Assembly: GCA_021822005.1 (NCBI GenBank)
Contig: JAJZSH010000005.1
Span: forward strand, 1-35,063
Reading direction: 5' to 3'
Length of the DNA stretch: 35,063 bases
From: Deltaproteobacteria bacterium
GTDB taxonomy: Bacteria > Desulfobacterota > Desulfobulbia > Desulfobulbales > Desulfurivibrionaceae
The notes under the pieces are model-generated. The model did no database searches. It saw nothing but the letters and a program-made list of their open reading frames with translations, and was not told where the DNA came from. How positions within the stretch are numbered: the stretch's first letter is position 1; the number at the start of each line of letters is the position of its first letter. Below, piece by piece: positions 20,710 to 30,176 of this stretch. A program made the position numbers and the translations under genes.

Positions 20710-21351
20710 ATGAAGGCATACGCGGGCAGGTTTCCCTTCGAGGAACCGGACAAGGATGGCAGCTTCTGGGGCATTATCGACGTGCTGACCCTGATGCTGG
20801 TCTTCTTCATCGTCATGTACGCTCAGGAATCACCAGAGGCCGGGACGGTCGCGAAGAGCCAAGCTGCGGACTTACCGGTTGCCGCGCCCCGAAAGGCCGA
20901 GTCTCCGGAGATCTCTCAGGCTGTACAGCGTCATCTGGATGGCCTGCTTGGCAACGGTTTCTATATTTCCTCCTCCGGCCAGAGCCTTACCCTGATACTG
21001 GAGGAGCAGCTCTCGTTCAGCAGCGGTGAGGCCACGTTGGCCGCCGACGCCCTGGCGATCCTTGACAGGGTCGCCGGTCTGATTCTGGAGGAAAACGGCT
21101 ACGACGTGGTGATCTCCGGGCACACCGACGATGTCCCCATCCATAATGAATTTTTCCGTTCCAACTGGCATCTGTCCGCAGCCCGCGCGGTGGCGGTGGC
21201 GGAATATCTCCTTGGATGTGGTGTTACCCCCCAACGGATAACCACTCAGGGATTTGCAGAATTTCGTCCGCTGTTTTCCCGCGATACGCCGCAGAATCGA
21301 GGGAAGAACAGACGAGTTGAAATTACGCTTTTGAAAAAGGGTGTTCTGTAG
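20710..21351 (+). CDS. MotB-like protein with single TM and OmpA C-terminal domain
   Basis: SFWGIIDVLTLMLVFFIVMY (TM with conserved-type Asp), VVISGHTDDVPIHNEFFRSNWHLSAARAVAVAEYLL OmpA/MotB domain. Confidence 0.85.
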   Translation: MKAYAGRFPFEEPDKDGSFWGIIDVLTLMLVFFIVMYAQESPEAGTVAKSQAADLPVAAPRKAESPEISQAVQRHLDGLLGNGFYISSSGQSLTLILEEQLSFSSGEATLAADALAILDRVAGLILEENGYDVVISGHTDDVPIHNEFFRSNWHLSAARAVAVAEYLLGCGVTPQRITTQGFAEFRPLFSRDTPQNRGKNRRVEITLLKKGVL

Positions 21352-21448
21352 CCCAGTGCTGCCTGCATATGACCTCGTTTTCCATTTCAAGGCCGGGCAG
21401 GCGAGAATGTTGTATTCCCTTCTCGTTCCTTGAAGACGACCGGGGAGG

Positions 21449-21610
21449 TTAACCACCGGCGTAGCCGGTGAGGGCGTGCAGCTTCCTGCGCATGGCCGAG
21501 GCCTTTCCCTTTCTGCCCAGCTCGGTATACAGTCTGACAAGCAGTTCAAAGCCCCAGGGGGATTTTCCGGCTCCTCGCCGGTAATGGTCAGCAGGATTGA
21601 GGCAGGAGGT
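21449..21610 (-). pseudogene. Possible remnant of the C-terminus of a TPR-like protein
   Basis: Frame reads ...NPADHYRRGAGKSPWGFELLVRLYTELGRKGKASAMRRKLHALTGYAGG*, TPR-helix-like; no start or RBS independent of rng. Confidence 0.3.
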
Positions 21611-21619
21611 ATTGCGGAA

Positions 21620-21651
21620 CCGGGGCGCATGCCAGTGAGCATGCGCCCCGG
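21620..21651. terminator. Strong GC hairpin directly after the RNase E/G stop codon
   Basis: Perfect 13-bp stem CCGGGGCGCATGC / GCATGCGCCCCGG with 6-nt loop; no T-tract, so not a classical intrinsic terminator. Confidence 0.5.
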
Positions 21652-21660
21652 CGGCGGAGA

Positions 21661-23640
21661 TTATTCCTTCAGGAAATCGATCTTGCTCTCGGTGGGCGGC
21701 ATGGCCGGCTCCGGGACAATGCTGATCTCGACCTGATGTTCCTGTTCCAGCTCGATCAGATCGGCTCGTTTTTTGTTCAGGATGTACTGGGCCACCTCCA
21801 TGGGCAGACGGCAGACCACCCGCTTGATCTCCTTTCTGGCCACCCCGGTCTGGATATGCCGGAAATGCACCAGGGCCTGGGTCTCCACGGAGCGGACCAT
21901 GCCGCGCCCCTGGCAATGGGGGCAGATCCGGTAGCTGCCCACCGCGACCGGGGCGGCCATCTTCTGCCGGGAGATCTGCATGAGGCCGAATTTGGAGATC
22001 TTGGAGAAATCCACCTTGGCCTTGTCGCGTTTCATGCAGTCGCGCACCTTTTTTTCCACCTCGCGGATGTGCTTGGAATCGCGCATGTCGATGAAGTCCA
22101 CAACAATGAGGCCGCCCAGGTCGCGGAGTCTGAGCTGGCGGGACAATTCCTCGGCCGCCTCCATGTTGGCGAGGAAGATGGCGTCTTCAAAACTCTTGTC
22201 CTTGCCGGTGCGGCCGGAATTGACATCAATGGCGACCAGGGCCTCGGTGGGGTTGATGACAATGGAGCCGCCGGAGGGCAGGGGCACGGTGGGCTGGTAG
22301 ATCTGCTCGATCTGTTTTTCCACATGGTATTGATGGAACAGGGGCTGGGTTCCCTTGTGCAGCCTGGCGGTTGTCGATTTGCGCTGGGCCGCGGGCAGCA
22401 ACTCGAGGAAGTTGTTGACCTGGGCCAGGGCCTCTTCGTCGTCCACCAGGATTTCTTCGATCTCAGAGGTGAAGTGGTCGCGCAGGAACCGGGAGACGAT
22501 GTTCTGCTCCTTGTGCAGCAGGGCCGGAGCCTTCTCGGTCTGGCCTTTCTTCTTGATCTCCTTCCAGAGGTTGAGCAGGTAACGGACATCCTGGGCCAGC
22601 GCGGTTTTGGTGATCTCCTGGCTGGCGGTGCGGACGATGTAGCCGATGCCCTCGGGGATGCTGACGCTGTCAACCATCTCCCGCAGCTTCTTGCGTTCTT
22701 CCTCGGACTCAATCTTTCTGGAAATCCCGGCGCTGTCGCTGCCGGGCATGAGCACCAGGTAGCGTCCCGGCAGGGAGAGATAGGTGGTAAGGGTCGCGCC
22801 CTTGTTGCCGGTGGCCTCCTTGACCACCTCAACCAGCACCTCCTGGCCCTTGCTGAGGACATTCTGGATGGGCAGATCCTTCCAGTGGGTGTCTGCCGCA
22901 ACTTCCGTGGCGTAATACTCCGGATGGATGTCGCCGAAGGGCAGGAAGCCGTTTTTCTCCGTGCCGTAATCGACAAAGGCTGCCTGCAGGTTGGCCTCCA
23001 CCGCCGTGACCCGGCCCTTGTAGATGTTGCCTTTGGTCTGCGCCTGGCTGACGGTTTCCACGTAAAAGGATTCCACCTTGCCGCTTTCCAGGAGCACAAG
23101 GCGGCATTCCTCCGGTTCATCGGTGTTGATCAGCAGCTTCAGGGTGGTATCCCCCTTGGTCGGCTGTCTGCTTTCGGAGGGCTTCGGAGCTTCCGTGCCG
23201 CGCTCCTTGTCTTTCCGGGGCGGGCGCTGGCGCGCCGGTCTGGTCGGGGCGGCGGCCTTCTCCTTCTCCGGTTCAGCCGGGGGCGGGCCGGGTTGCTCAC
23301 CCTCGGCGGTTGCTTCCGTTTTCTGGCCTTCCGGTCTGGGGGATTTCGACCGTCTCCGGGGTGGCCTTTTGCGGCGGCGGGGTTTGCTGCCCGCAGGGGA
23401 GGCTGTCTCGCCCTCGGGCCGGGAGGGGCTGCCGGAGGACTGAGCCGGGTCTGCCGGGCCTGAAGCCGGGGCTTTCGGGCGGGCGGTCTGGTCGGCGGAC
23501 GGGCCTTCTTCTTCGCCCGGCCGGCCTGGCTTCTTCAGCCATTTGCTCACCCGGGAGAGAATGGAGCGCTCTTCCCCGTTGTTTTCCGTGCCCTGGCCGT
23601 GTGGCCGTTCATCTGCTGGTTTGGTAGTATCGTTTGTCAT
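21661..23640 (-). CDS. Ribonuclease E/G family protein with ~165-aa basic/Pro-rich N-terminal extension
   Basis: S1-like GNIYKGRVTAVEANLQAAFVDYGTEKNGFLPFGDIHPEYY, catalytic VAIDVNSGRTGKDKSFEDAIFLANMEAAEELSRQLRLRDLGGLIVVDFIDM, Zn-link CPHCQGRG. Confidence 0.95.
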   Translation of the reverse strand: MTNDTTKPADERPHGQGTENNGEERSILSRVSKWLKKPGRPGEEEGPSADQTARPKAPASGPADPAQSSGSPSRPEGETASPAGSKPRRRKRPPRRRSKSPRPEGQKTEATAEGEQPGPPPAEPEKEKAAAPTRPARQRPPRKDKERGTEAPKPSESRQPTKGDTTLKLLINTDEPEECRLVLLESGKVESFYVETVSQAQTKGNIYKGRVTAVEANLQAAFVDYGTEKNGFLPFGDIHPEYYATEVAADTHWKDLPIQNVLSKGQEVLVEVVKEATGNKGATLTTYLSLPGRYLVLMPGSDSAGISRKIESEEERKKLREMVDSVSIPEGIGYIVRTASQEITKTALAQDVRYLLNLWKEIKKKGQTEKAPALLHKEQNIVSRFLRDHFTSEIEEILVDDEEALAQVNNFLELLPAAQRKSTTARLHKGTQPLFHQYHVEKQIEQIYQPTVPLPSGGSIVINPTEALVAIDVNSGRTGKDKSFEDAIFLANMEAAEELSRQLRLRDLGGLIVVDFIDMRDSKHIREVEKKVRDCMKRDKAKVDFSKISKFGLMQISRQKMAAPVAVGSYRICPHCQGRGMVRSVETQALVHFRHIQTGVARKEIKRVVCRLPMEVAQYILNKKRADLIELEQEHQVEISIVPEPAMPPTESKIDFLKE

Positions 23641-24541
23641 GGTGATTCGTCTCTATGATGCGGCCGCTGGCGGCCAGTTGTTGTAACATGATCTGCGTGG
23701 TGTCAGGGTCCAGACTGAGGGCCTCGCTGACATCGTTGGTCGTGCAGGGTCTTCTTTTCAGCATTTCAATAATTTCGTCTTCGGAAATATTGCGGAATTT
23801 TTCCCGATCCCGGGTGGTGAAATCAACAAGAATCTCCACCGGTCCTGGAATCTGGCGGGCAACGGCTTCCAGTTCCGCCCGGGTCAGGGGCTTGGCAAAG
23901 CTTTCCAGGGGCGGCCGGGCCACGGTGTTGAGCTGCACCTTGTCCGGCCTGATCTTGTGCACCGCCGCAACCAGGGCCGCGATGTCCTCCGGGCTGTCGT
24001 TGATTTTACTGGCCAGGAGGATTTCCAGCCAGAGTTTTCCGGAAAATTCCTTCCGGAAGGCGATGAGCCCTTCGATCAGCTCGGCAAGGGGCGAGCAGGC
24101 GGCCGGCCGGTTGATGCGCCGGTAGCTTTCCTCCCTGGCCGCATCCAGGGAGGGGATGACGATATCCGCTTGCAGCAGGTCCTGGCGCACTTCCGGGAGG
24201 TAGAGCAGGGAGCCGTTGGTCAGGACCACCACCGGCTTGTCGGACTTTTCCTTGAGATAGCGGATTACCTGGCCGATGCCGCTGTGCAGGGTGGGCTCCC
24301 CGCTGGCGGTGATGGTGAAAACATCAAGATGGGCCAGGAGTTCCCGGTCGGCAAGCACCGTGTCGATCTCCGCCAGCAGCTCGGGGAGCGGAACATACTC
24401 CCTGCGGGTACAGGTGAGGGTGGTGGTGGCGCCGATCTCGCAATAGATGCAGTTGAAGTTGCATATCTTGGGGGGAACAAGATCAATGCCTTGTGAAATT
24501 CCCAGGCGGCGGGAATTGACCGGGCCGAATACATATTTCAT
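23609..24541 (-). CDS. Radical SAM protein with C-terminal winged-helix-like domain
   Basis: CNFNCIYCEIG (CxxxCxxC), TITASGEPTLH, C-terminal MLKRRPCTTNDVSEALSLDPDTTQIMLQQLAASGRI; overlaps rng start by 32 bp. Confidence 0.9.
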   Translation of the reverse strand: MKYVFGPVNSRRLGISQGIDLVPPKICNFNCIYCEIGATTTLTCTRREYVPLPELLAEIDTVLADRELLAHLDVFTITASGEPTLHSGIGQVIRYLKEKSDKPVVVLTNGSLLYLPEVRQDLLQADIVIPSLDAAREESYRRINRPAACSPLAELIEGLIAFRKEFSGKLWLEILLASKINDSPEDIAALVAAVHKIRPDKVQLNTVARPPLESFAKPLTRAELEAVARQIPGPVEILVDFTTRDREKFRNISEDEIIEMLKRRPCTTNDVSEALSLDPDTTQIMLQQLAASGRIIETNHHDKRYYQTSR

Positions 24542-24892
24542 GGGGTTTTACGGGTCCGCGGTGAAACGGCTGAGGATAAAGGTCTGTGCGTCAAGGGTCG
24601 CAGGAGTATTTCCCTCCGCTGGCAGGGATTTTTTCTTGACTGGCAAGGTATAACAATCCGGTGCTCTTGGCAAGGCAAATTTGATGGCCCGCAATGGTGC
24701 AACCGCACCGCATGGGCTGTCACACCCCTTAATGTCCAAAGGTTAATCCTGACACCATGACCCTCCCTTAAGTTGTTGCCGGTGCATTTTTGTTGATTGA
24801 CGGCTGCATTTGCTGCCGCAGGGAAGCGCTTCCTTTGCGCTTCATTTCGACTCCGCTCTGCCCGCCAAATTCGGCGGCAGGAGACTTTTGCC

Positions 24893-24921
24893 TTGACAGC
24901 AGACGGCGGCCTGCTAGTATT
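24893..24921 (+). promoter_or_regulatory. Candidate sigma70 promoter upstream of ilvD
   Basis: TTGACA - 16/17 nt - TAGTAT(T), preceding repeat copy 3 and ilvD. Confidence 0.5.
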
Positions 24922-24942
24922 TACCTCTTTGAGGAAAGCATG

Positions 24943-25050
24943 AAAAATGACGGTCTCGTAAAAACCTGAAAAAGTCACAGGTCCGCGACACAAATTCAAT
25001 GAGTTGCATAGCTATAACCGTTGTAATCGCGGCTTTTTGCGATTTCAACA
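24943..25050 (+). repeat. 108-bp dispersed hairpin repeat, copy 3 (in ilvD 5'UTR)
   Basis: AAAAATGACGGTCTCGTAAAAACC...CACAGGTCCGCGACAC...ACCGTTGTAATCGCGGCTTTTTGCGATTTCAACA. Confidence 0.9.
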
Positions 25051-25081
25051 AAAAATCAGGACAATTGACGGGAATCGACCT

Positions 25082-26779
25082 ATGAAAAAGATGCGCAGTG
25101 ATGCAATACGGAAAGGGGTGGAGCGGGCGCCGCATCGTTCCCTGCTGAAGGCCATGGGTTACACCGACGAGGAGATCAGGCGGCCTCTGATCGGCATTGC
25201 CCACGCCCACAACGAGATCATCCCCGGCCATATCCATCTGGACAAGATTCTGGAAGCGGTGAAAACCGGGGTCCGCATGGCCGGGGGCACCCCCATCGCC
25301 TTCGGAACCATCGGGGTCTGCGATGGCCTGGCGATGAACCACAATGGCATGAAATATTCCCTGGCCAGCCGCGAGATCATCGCCGACTCGGTGGAGATCA
25401 TGGCCATGGCCCACCCCTTTGACGCCCTGGTGCTGATTCCCAACTGCGACAAGGTGACGCCCGGCATGCTCATGGCCATGCTGCGGGTCAATATCCCTGC
25501 CATCATGGTGAGCGGCGGCCCCATGCTCACCGGGCGTTTCCGCGGCAAGGAGGTGCATCTGGTCAGCGTGTTTGAAGGGGTTGGCCGGGTGAAGGCCGAG
25601 ACCATGAGCGCGGAAGAACTGGCCGAACTTGAAGACCATGCCTGCCCCGGCTGCGGTTCCTGCGCCGGGATGTTCACCGCCAATTCGATGAACTGTCTCA
25701 CCGAGGCCATTGGCCTTGGCCTGCCGGGCAACGGCACCATTCCGGCGGTGGCCGCGGCCCGGATCCGGCTGGCCAAGGAGGCGGGCATGGCGGTGATGCG
25801 GCTGCTGGCCGAGGAAATCCGTCCGCGGGATATCGCCACCCGCGCGGCCTTTGAAAACGCCATGGCCATCGACATGGCCCTGGGCTGTTCCACCAACACC
25901 GTCCTCCATGTGCCCGCCATCGCCAGGGAGGCAGGGGTGGACCTGCCCCTGGCCCTGTTCAATGAGGTGAGCGAGCGGGTGCCCCATCTGTGCAGCCTGA
26001 TTCCCGGCGGGCCGCACAGCCTGCAGCAGTTGGACGAGGCAGGGGGGGTGCCGGCGGTGATGTGCGAACTGCTCAACACCGAGGCCGGACTCAACCTGGA
26101 GGTCATGACCGTTACCGGCAAGACCCTGCGCGAAAATCTGGAAAAGGTCCGGGTGCGGGATGCCGACATCATCCGGCCCGCGGATGAGCCGTATCACGAA
26201 TTCGGCGGCATCGCCGTACTCTACGGGAATCTGGCCCCGGATGGCTGCGTGGTCAAGCAGTCGGCGGTGGCCGAAGAGATGCTCAAGCACAGCGGTCCGG
26301 CCCGGGTGTTCGAATCCGAGGACGAGGCCCAGGCCGCTATCTTAGGCGGCAAGATCAAGGCCGGGGACGTGGTGGTCATCCGCTACTGCGGCCCCAAGGG
26401 CGGGCCCGGCATGCCGGAGATGCTCTCCCCGACCTCGGCCATTGTCGGCATGGGGCTTGGCAAGAACGTGGCCCTGATAACCGACGGGCGTTTCAGCGGC
26501 GGAACCCAGGGGGCCTGTATCGGCCATGTCTCGCCGGAAGCGGCGGAGGGCGGACCCATTGCCTTTGTCGAGGAAGGCGACCGGATCACCATTGATATCC
26601 GGCACAAGTCGATTGAGCTGGTCGTGGCGGAAGGGATTCTGGCCCAGCGGCAGAACAACTGGCAGCCGACCGTTCCGAAGATCACCACCGGCTACATGGC
26701 CCGTTATGCCAGGCTGGTGACCTCCGGCAGCACCGGCGCGGTTTTGAGAGATGATGCCTGCAACCGGCAGGCGGATTGA
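25082..26779 (+). CDS. ilvD: Dihydroxy-acid dehydratase IlvD
   Basis: [92 protein letters not shown] 25082 preferred over the ORF-track start in the repeat. Confidence 0.97.
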   Translation: MKKMRSDAIRKGVERAPHRSLLKAMGYTDEEIRRPLIGIAHAHNEIIPGHIHLDKILEAVKTGVRMAGGTPIAFGTIGVCDGLAMNHNGMKYSLASREIIADSVEIMAMAHPFDALVLIPNCDKVTPGMLMAMLRVNIPAIMVSGGPMLTGRFRGKEVHLVSVFEGVGRVKAETMSAEELAELEDHACPGCGSCAGMFTANSMNCLTEAIGLGLPGNGTIPAVAAARIRLAKEAGMAVMRLLAEEIRPRDIATRAAFENAMAIDMALGCSTNTVLHVPAIAREAGVDLPLALFNEVSERVPHLCSLIPGGPHSLQQLDEAGGVPAVMCELLNTEAGLNLEVMTVTGKTLRENLEKVRVRDADIIRPADEPYHEFGGIAVLYGNLAPDGCVVKQSAVAEEMLKHSGPARVFESEDEAQAAILGGKIKAGDVVVIRYCGPKGGPGMPEMLSPTSAIVGMGLGKNVALITDGRFSGGTQGACIGHVSPEAAEGGPIAFVEEGDRITIDIRHKSIELVVAEGILAQRQNNWQPTVPKITTGYMARYARLVTSGSTGAVLRDDACNRQAD

Positions 26780-26844
26780 TGGCAAGAACAGAGCGTGGGG
26801 CTGGAATTCAGTCTCCGCCCCGCATCGTGCCTGACGGGGAAAAA

Positions 26845-29184
26845 ATGGCAGACAGACGGATAACTCCAGGCGGCGTCCTGTGCAGCATCGTGGTGACCTT
26901 GGCCGTCCTTGCCGGCCTTGGCCCCGGTCAGGCATCGGCCCGGCCCATTCCCTGGGAGATCACGGCGGACAGCCTCGTTCATCTGAATGACCCGGACAGT
27001 ATTCTGGCCGAGGGCAATGTTATTGTGGCCCGGCCCAAGAGCCAGGGGCCGGACGGCATGTATATCAGGGCGGACTGGGCCCGTTACGATGTGGAGCGCG
27101 GCACGGTCAAGGCCCGGGGCAATGTCTACATTCTGTCGGGCGCAGACGAGATCACCGCCAACAGCGCGGATATGGATCTTGAGGCCGAGACCGGCATCTT
27201 CACGGATTCCACCATCTTCATGGCTGCAACCCACATGTTTGTCACCGGGGAAGAGGTGGTGAAAACAGGGGAGTTCAGCTACACCCTGAAAAAAGGCTGG
27301 GCCACCGCCTGTAAGCCCGAGGAGGGCAAAAGCCCGCCCTGGTCGTTTACCAGCAGCACGACCAAGCTCACGGTGGACGGCATGGCCCAGATGACCAACG
27401 CCGTTTTTCATGTGAAGGACGCGCCCCTGGCCTACACCCCATATCTGGTCTTTCCCGCCAAGACCAAGCGGGAAAGCGGCCTGCTCTTTCCGGAATGGTC
27501 GCACTCCACCCGGAGCGGGTTCGGCCTCATGGTTCCTGTTTTTCTCAATGTCTCGCCCAGCACGGATATAACCCTCTATCCCGGCTACCTCTCCGAGAGG
27601 GGCGTCCAGTATGGCGGGGAGTTCCGTTATGTGAAAGGGCCTGAGTCCCATGGAACGTTCATGCTCAGTTATCTGCGCGATGATCTTGACGACGGCGCGG
27701 ATCTCACGGCGGAATATAAAAACGACGGACTTATCCGGAGAGAGGCCAACCGTTACTGGCTTCGGGGCAAGGCCAACCATGATTTCGGCGACCACCTGAC
27801 CGGCAGGCTTGACCTTGATCTTGTTTCCGACCAGGATTACCTGCAGGAATTCAAGGAAGGCTCCATGGGCTTTACGGCCAGTAATCTCCTGTTTCTTGAC
27901 GAGTTTGGCCGGGACCTGCGGGAGGAAACCATTTTTGAGCGGGAATCTTCCCTGCAGCTGGTCAAGGTTTGGTCGAACATGGTTGCCAGTGGTGAACTGC
28001 GAACCAGGCAGAATACGGCCCATGACCTGCAACTTGTCGCGGATGACGGGGACGGTGTGCTGGAGGCGGGGGAATACTCCATCCTGTCCCGGAGAACCAG
28101 CCCCCTGCAGGCGCTGCCCAGGCTGGATTTTACCGGACGCATACCCATCAGCGGGACACGGATGAGCACGGCCTGGGAGTCGGAGTACGTCAATTACTGG
28201 CGGGAAGAGGGGGTCGGCGCCCAGCGCCTGGATCTGCACCCCAAGCTGATCTCCTTTCTGCCGCGGGGTGGATGGCTCGAGGGCAAGGTCAGTGGCGGGG
28301 CGCGGGAAACTGCCTACCAGCTTGAATCCTACGGGGATTCCTCCTGGGATAAGGACCGCTTTCAGGACCGGCAGGCCTATGATTTTACGGGGAATATGGC
28401 AACCATCCTCCTGCGCGATTTTGATCTGGGTAATTCCGATTGGCTTGAGCACATGGTGCGGCCAAACCTTGTATATGAATACCTGACGAGGACCCAGGAG
28501 CTGCCAACGCTTGATGACACCCTGGGTTATTTTGACAGCGTCGATCGCCTGGAGAGAAAAAACTGGCTGACCTGGCAGCTCAATAATTACTTCACCCTTG
28601 GCGGCACCAATAAGAAGGGCGATTTCTGGAACCGCAATCTCGGCTTGTTCAAGATTCTGCAAACCTATGACCTGCGGCAGGAAAACCCGGAAAGTTCAGG
28701 ATTGCCCGCGGAAGGCAAGCGGTACGACTGGTCCGATCTCAGGTTTGAGGCGGCCGTCTCTCCGGCCCCGAACTGGATCCTCGGTTATCAGACCAACCTG
28801 AGCATGTACGGGAAAAACGTGACCCGCTATGAGTTGCGCAATCAGTACTCTCTTGCCGGCGGGCATACCCTTGGCCTCAATTACCGGTATCTCCGAAACA
28901 GGGACATGATCGCCCCCTATTTTTATACCGATCTCGGAGAATCGAGCCATGACCTGATCGGCATGGCCGGGATGCGGCTGACCGAAACGCTCACCGCCAA
29001 CGCCTATCTGGTCAAGTCCTTTACCGAGGATCATACGGTGGAATCCCGTGTTCGCCTGATCTATCAGCCTGCTTGCTGGATGATGGAACTGGAGACAAGC
29101 AGGACTGCCGATGACCAGCGGCTGATGCTCATCTTTTCCCTTGATGGCGTTGGCCGTGCTTTCCGTGTCGGCCGCGACCTCTGA
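26845..29184 (+). CDS. lptD: LPS-assembly protein LptD (OstA)
   Basis: Signal peptide, OstA-like N-domain (ITADSLVHLNDPDSILAEGNVIV...), beta-barrel C-terminal repeats; an ATG at 26779 overlapping the ilvD stop is an alternative start. Confidence 0.88.
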   Translation: MADRRITPGGVLCSIVVTLAVLAGLGPGQASARPIPWEITADSLVHLNDPDSILAEGNVIVARPKSQGPDGMYIRADWARYDVERGTVKARGNVYILSGADEITANSADMDLEAETGIFTDSTIFMAATHMFVTGEEVVKTGEFSYTLKKGWATACKPEEGKSPPWSFTSSTTKLTVDGMAQMTNAVFHVKDAPLAYTPYLVFPAKTKRESGLLFPEWSHSTRSGFGLMVPVFLNVSPSTDITLYPGYLSERGVQYGGEFRYVKGPESHGTFMLSYLRDDLDDGADLTAEYKNDGLIRREANRYWLRGKANHDFGDHLTGRLDLDLVSDQDYLQEFKEGSMGFTASNLLFLDEFGRDLREETIFERESSLQLVKVWSNMVASGELRTRQNTAHDLQLVADDGDGVLEAGEYSILSRRTSPLQALPRLDFTGRIPISGTRMSTAWESEYVNYWREEGVGAQRLDLHPKLISFLPRGGWLEGKVSGGARETAYQLESYGDSSWDKDRFQDRQAYDFTGNMATILLRDFDLGNSDWLEHMVRPNLVYEYLTRTQELPTLDDTLGYFDSVDRLERKNWLTWQLNNYFTLGGTNKKGDFWNRNLGLFKILQTYDLRQENPESSGLPAEGKRYDWSDLRFEAAVSPAPNWILGYQTNLSMYGKNVTRYELRNQYSLAGGHTLGLNYRYLRNRDMIAPYFYTDLGESSHDLIGMAGMRLTETLTANAYLVKSFTEDHTVESRVRLIYQPACWMMELETSRTADDQRLMLIFSLDGVGRAFRVGRDL

Positions 29185-29210
29185 TCGGTCTCGGAGTGAG
29201 TGCTGAGGCC

Positions 29211-30176
29211 ATGACGCAGGCGGCGTATTACGACATCTTCAACGGCGATGCGGACGGCATCTGCGCCCTGCACCAGCTTCGCCTGGCAGAGCCTCGGGAG
29301 GCAACGCTGGTAACCGGGGTCAAACGGGATATCCGGCTTCTTGACCAGGTGGCCCAGGTGCGGGGGGCCGAACTCACCGTGCTGGATATCTCCCTGGACA
29401 GCAACAGGACGGCGTTGCTGCAACTGCTTGAGTCCTGCCGGGTTTTCTATGTGGATCACCATTATGCCGGTGATCTTCCGCACAGCCCCAACCTGATTGC
29501 CTACCTTGATCCCAGCCCCGAGGTCTGCACCGCCCTCATGGTCGATACCCTGCTGGGCGGTCGTTTCCGGGCCTGGGCCGTGGCCGCCGCCTTTGGCGAC
29601 AATCTGCACGATTCGGCCCGCAAGGGTGCTGCCACCCTGCATCTGGCCGAATCCCAAGTGGAGCGGTTGCGCGAGCTGGGCGAGTTGATGAACTACAACG
29701 GTTACGGCCAGAAGGTGGCTGATCTGCATGTGCCGCCCCAGGCGCTCTATGCGGCGGTACAGCCCTATACAGACCCCCTGGCCTTTTGCGAAGAGGCGCA
29801 GATCCTTGCCCTGTTGCGCCAGGGTTTTGCCGATGATTTGCGGCGGGCCAGGACGGTGGCGCCCTTGCGGCAGACAGCCCATGGCCGGATTTTCGCCTTT
29901 CCCGCGGAAAAATGGGCCAGCCGGGTAGCCGGGGTGTTCAGCAATGAAAAGGCCAGGGAAAGGGTGGATGCGGCCCATGCCCTGCTGGTGGACAATGGCG
30001 ACACCACCTTCATGGTCAGCGTGCGTGCGCCCCTTGCCCGGCGTTCCGGGGCCGACAGCCTGTGCCGCGCTTTTGCCACCGGCGGCGGCAGGGCTGCGGC
30101 GGCCGGGATCAATGCCCTGCCCGCCGGGCAGGTTGAGGATTTTTGTCAGAAATTTATCGAGGTGTTTTCCCCATGA
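29211..30176 (+). CDS. DHH-family phosphoesterase
   Basis: YYDIFNGDADGICALHQL, VLDISLD, FYVDHH, C-terminal GGGRAAAAGINALP DHHA1-like. Confidence 0.85.
   Translation: MTQAAYYDIFNGDADGICALHQLRLAEPREATLVTGVKRDIRLLDQVAQVRGAELTVLDISLDSNRTALLQLLESCRVFYVDHHYAGDLPHSPNLIAYLDPSPEVCTALMVDTLLGGRFRAWAVAAAFGDNLHDSARKGAATLHLAESQVERLRELGELMNYNGYGQKVADLHVPPQALYAAVQPYTDPLAFCEEAQILALLRQGFADDLRRARTVAPLRQTAHGRIFAFPAEKWASRVAGVFSNEKARERVDAAHALLVDNGDTTFMVSVRAPLARRSGADSLCRAFATGGGRAAAAGINALPAGQVEDFCQKFIEVFSP

Noticed and set aside
21736-23463. Long ORF (575 aa) opposite RNase E/G
   Set aside because: Antisense shadow of rng; low-complexity composition and no RBS.
26704-28662. 652-aa ORF opposite lptD
   Set aside because: Antisense to a clear LptD coding frame; no recognisable domains.
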